A stretch of 64,000 bases of DNA, taken from Larus michahellis. Taxonomy: Eukaryota > Chordata > Aves > Charadriiformes > Laridae. Position numbers and translations under genes: made by a program. Below, one piece after another: positions 61,829-64,000 of the stretch. Numbering within the stretch: position 1 is the stretch's first letter; each line of letters begins with the position of its first letter. The notes beneath the pieces are model-generated. The model was not told the origin of the DNA, ran no database searches, and worked only from the letters and a program-made list of their open reading frames with translations. Where the stretch lies: NCBI RefSeq assembly GCF_964199755.1, contig NC_133901.1, forward strand, positions 50,813,324 to 50,877,323, written 5' to 3'.

Positions 61829-61870
61829 CTCGCGAGAGCAAAAACCGCGCGCTGCCCAACCCTCGCGAGA
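61829..61870. promoter_or_regulatory. Pair of CTCGCGAGA palindromic boxes
   Basis: CTCGCGAGA at 61829-61837 and again at 61862-61870, 33 bases apart (about three helical turns). The TCTCGCGAGA element is a known CpG-island core promoter motif, linked to ZBTB33/Kaiso and often to bidirectional promoters. Confidence 0.65.
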
Positions 61871-61897
61871 TGAGGCGGCTCGCCCCGCCCCGCCCCC

Positions 61898-61921
61898 TCA
61901 CGGACCCGCCCCCGCGGCCAT
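61898..61921 (-). CDS. Possible upstream ORF in the HELLS leader (7 codons)
   Basis: ATG inside the YY1-like element opens MAAGAGP followed by TGA, before the HELLS ATG. It matters only if transcription starts upstream of 61921. Confidence 0.25.
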   Translation of the reverse strand: MAAGAGP

Positions 61922-61925
61922 CTTG
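61917..61925 (-). promoter_or_regulatory. YY1-like element
   Basis: CAAGATGGC on the HELLS sense strand, followed by CGCGG. YY1 elements of this orientation commonly lie just downstream of transcription starts, which would place a start near 61.93-61.95 kb. Confidence 0.45.
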
Positions 61926-62250
61926 ACTCCTGGCAGGCCCGCCGTTAGCCCGGGCAGCTCATGGGTCCGCCCCTGTTGGCCGGTGACTCGCATCAGGCCT
62001 CAGCGCGCGCTCGGGCCTTCCCGCACAGCGCGGGGCTCCACAGGCCGCAGTGAGCCCTCGGCATGCGGGGCCTCGTCCGTGTTAAGCCGTGCTTCAGGGC
62101 CTGTGGTGTACAGGCCGCCTTGACAGAGCCGCCGCAGGCCCATACTGTCAGCGGCCGCCGGTCGGGAACGGCGTGATGAAACTGCCCGGGCTTCATGATC
62201 CTGCTTCCCTCTGGCAGCAGGAGCGGCACCGGTACACCCTTCTGGATCTC

Positions 62251-64000
62251 CACCGGGAGAACGGACATAGCACGGGCGGATATCTCCGTTAGTGTGAGGC
62301 CCTGAATGTTAAAGACTTCCGATGTGTGCCACGAGAGGGCAGAGGAACGCTTAACACCCGAATGAGAGCTGTACTTCCCTCAGCCGACGGAATACACTCT
62401 CCCAAAGCACAGTCAGAACACAAACAGTTTAGCTTCTAAATAACACAAGCTGTCAAAATAACTTTGGGCTTATCCCATCGCCTCAGATCCATAAAAAAAC
62501 TGCCGTGCTAGTTAATTTCTTCCACCTGACTGTCAAATGGATCACTATTTCAAACTTGCTCCGCACAGGTGGGGATCAGAGCTCCTAGTTCTAAAAAGAG
62601 ACCTGGAAAAGGAGAGGAGGGAGGATAGAAGCAGCAGAAGAACAGACAAGTCCGGTAATAACTGAGGTGGATGGCATGCTTCTCATTCCCAAAGCCTTAG
62701 AGGCTGATTCTGGATGTTGTGATGTAGTTTATGGAAAAGTGATTCTGTTTTGCAAGGCATAGTTTGGAGACTAACTCGAGATGATTCTGCATCGATGTGA
62801 GGGAACATTAGCAGAGAGGAATGTTATTAACCCCTAATAAAGTTGGTTTATTGGCATCGTGGCATTGGCATTGTGGCAATTGAATGCAGCCTTTTTCAAG
62901 CTTCTGATTCACTTGCAACTATTCTCAAGACATCCCAGCGGGTAAACAAAGAAAACCTTTATTTTCTAAGGCACCTTTCATTCTGTGAGACCTTGAAGCG
63001 CTTTCCAAACTATATCATTAGAGTGGAATGATCACCTAAATGACAACCGAAATGCATCCAAGCTGGACTATGGTGGTGGCTTAAGTGGCTCCCAACACCA
63101 GTTGCAGGCAGGAAGTGTGGATGAAGGTGTAACTAGAACTTCAGGAGCACTTGGAAAAATGAAATTGCAAAGATTTTGGCTGGGATATAAATGTTAACAC
63201 CTCTGCTTTTAAAAAAAACACGATAAGATCTGTCCTGCCCAGAAATTTTAAGGAGCACAATTCATATCTCTTATCCAAAGAAAATAAGCCTCTCACTAAA
63301 ATACGTATTAGACTACACATGTTCCATCTCACTCCTGTATCCACACACCCTATTTTGTAATAACATTAAAACCATTTTTAGAATTGTGAGACAGTGAGAC
63401 ATACGCCACCTTACCTCAGAGTCACCTTAAATCAGACAGTTGTGTTTCAGCCCTTTCCTGCTCTGCCCAGCACCGTGTCTGTAAGCTGTTTGAGGCGGGA
63501 AGGGATTTGCTGTTGCGTGGTGGGGCTGTGGCTCCCTGCAGATGGCTGAGCATCACGGTTGCCATTTATTTTTCCAGGGAGAGACTGTGCTGTCGTGTAG
63601 GAACCCTCACCCTCCCTTCCACCACCACCGTCCCTGGCTGCATCCACTCCTGGCCCAGGACCCCCTGCTCTGCCCTGCATCAGGAGAGCGGCTCTGTTAG
63701 CTTCTAGGGGAGTATTTGCCTTTATGTGCGGGGTGTTTCTGTTTTCAACTAGTCCTAATTTTCCCTGTTCATTGGTAAAAGTCACCAGAAATAAATGACA
63801 GGATGGTAATTAATTAGCCATCTTTTTGGTGACATTCAGCTATCCAATACCCACAAAACTTGATGCAGTGGAAGACTTTGTAAAACATGCCTTTTAAAAA
63901 AACTATTCCAGGTAAATGTTACCGGATCAGTCAGTTGGGTTGGACACATACCACGGTCTGTTTTTAACATCCCACAGACAGACAGACACTTAGAAGGGGA
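62251..64000. other. Flank upstream of HELLS, no gene recognised
   Basis: In mammals TBC1D12 lies on this side, reading in the same direction as HELLS. No TBC-domain coding sequence was seen. AATAAA signals on the - strand near 62.83, 62.96 and 63.56 kb could belong to a 3' UTR, but nothing confirms this. Confidence 0.5.
63974..63988 (+). repeat. (ACAG)n microsatellite
   Basis: ACAGACAGACAGACA at the right edge of the window. Confidence 0.8.

Noticed and set aside
62843..63031. Possible TBC1D12 terminal exon
   Set aside because: Synteny made this worth checking, but no TBC-domain residues were found on the - strand in 62.3-64 kb.

Overview
The window is vertebrate nuclear DNA and most likely avian. 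Two things point that way: a well-preserved CR1 LINE 3' end with the typical bird tail at about 6.46-6.57 kb (crocodilian or turtle is less likely but not excluded), and very compact introns. The exons of two genes could be joined by hand with every splice phase matching, and both were recognised from the encoded protein.

Left half, + strand: the 3' two-thirds of PDLIM1 (CLP36/elfin). The PDZ exons lie before the window. Inside it are the exon following the PDZ domain (8405-8489), the ZM-type exon (19117-19307), an extra 306-base in-frame cassette exon (21655-21960), the linker exon (25765-25913) and two exons forming the single LIM domain (28990-29107 and 30792-30978), followed by a short 3' UTR. 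The cassette encodes a segment that looks like the muscle-type exon of the paralogue PDLIM3/ALP and is absent from the standard 329-residue mammalian PDLIM1. It is the most interesting coding observation in the window.

Middle (about 31.35-36.7 kb): a tail-to-tail intergenic gap with simple repeats only. In mammals the CYP2C cluster lies between these two genes; no trace of it was seen here.

Right half, - strand: a complete HELLS (LSH/SMARCA6) gene of 22 coding exons from ATG at 61726 to TAA at 37156-37158, giving 840 residues (human 838). All SNF2 helicase motifs are intact. Its first intron is only 137 bases and is largely a 15-base G-rich minisatellite. A CpG-rich promoter lies to the right with a putative E2F site, two CTCGCGAGA boxes, GC boxes and a YY1-like element. 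From about 62.3 to 64 kb no gene was recognised.

The two genes are not a functional unit. PDLIM1 is a cytoskeletal adaptor that binds alpha-actinin, and HELLS is a nuclear chromatin remodeller needed for DNA methylation; they are neighbours by conserved synteny. No novel multi-gene system was found.
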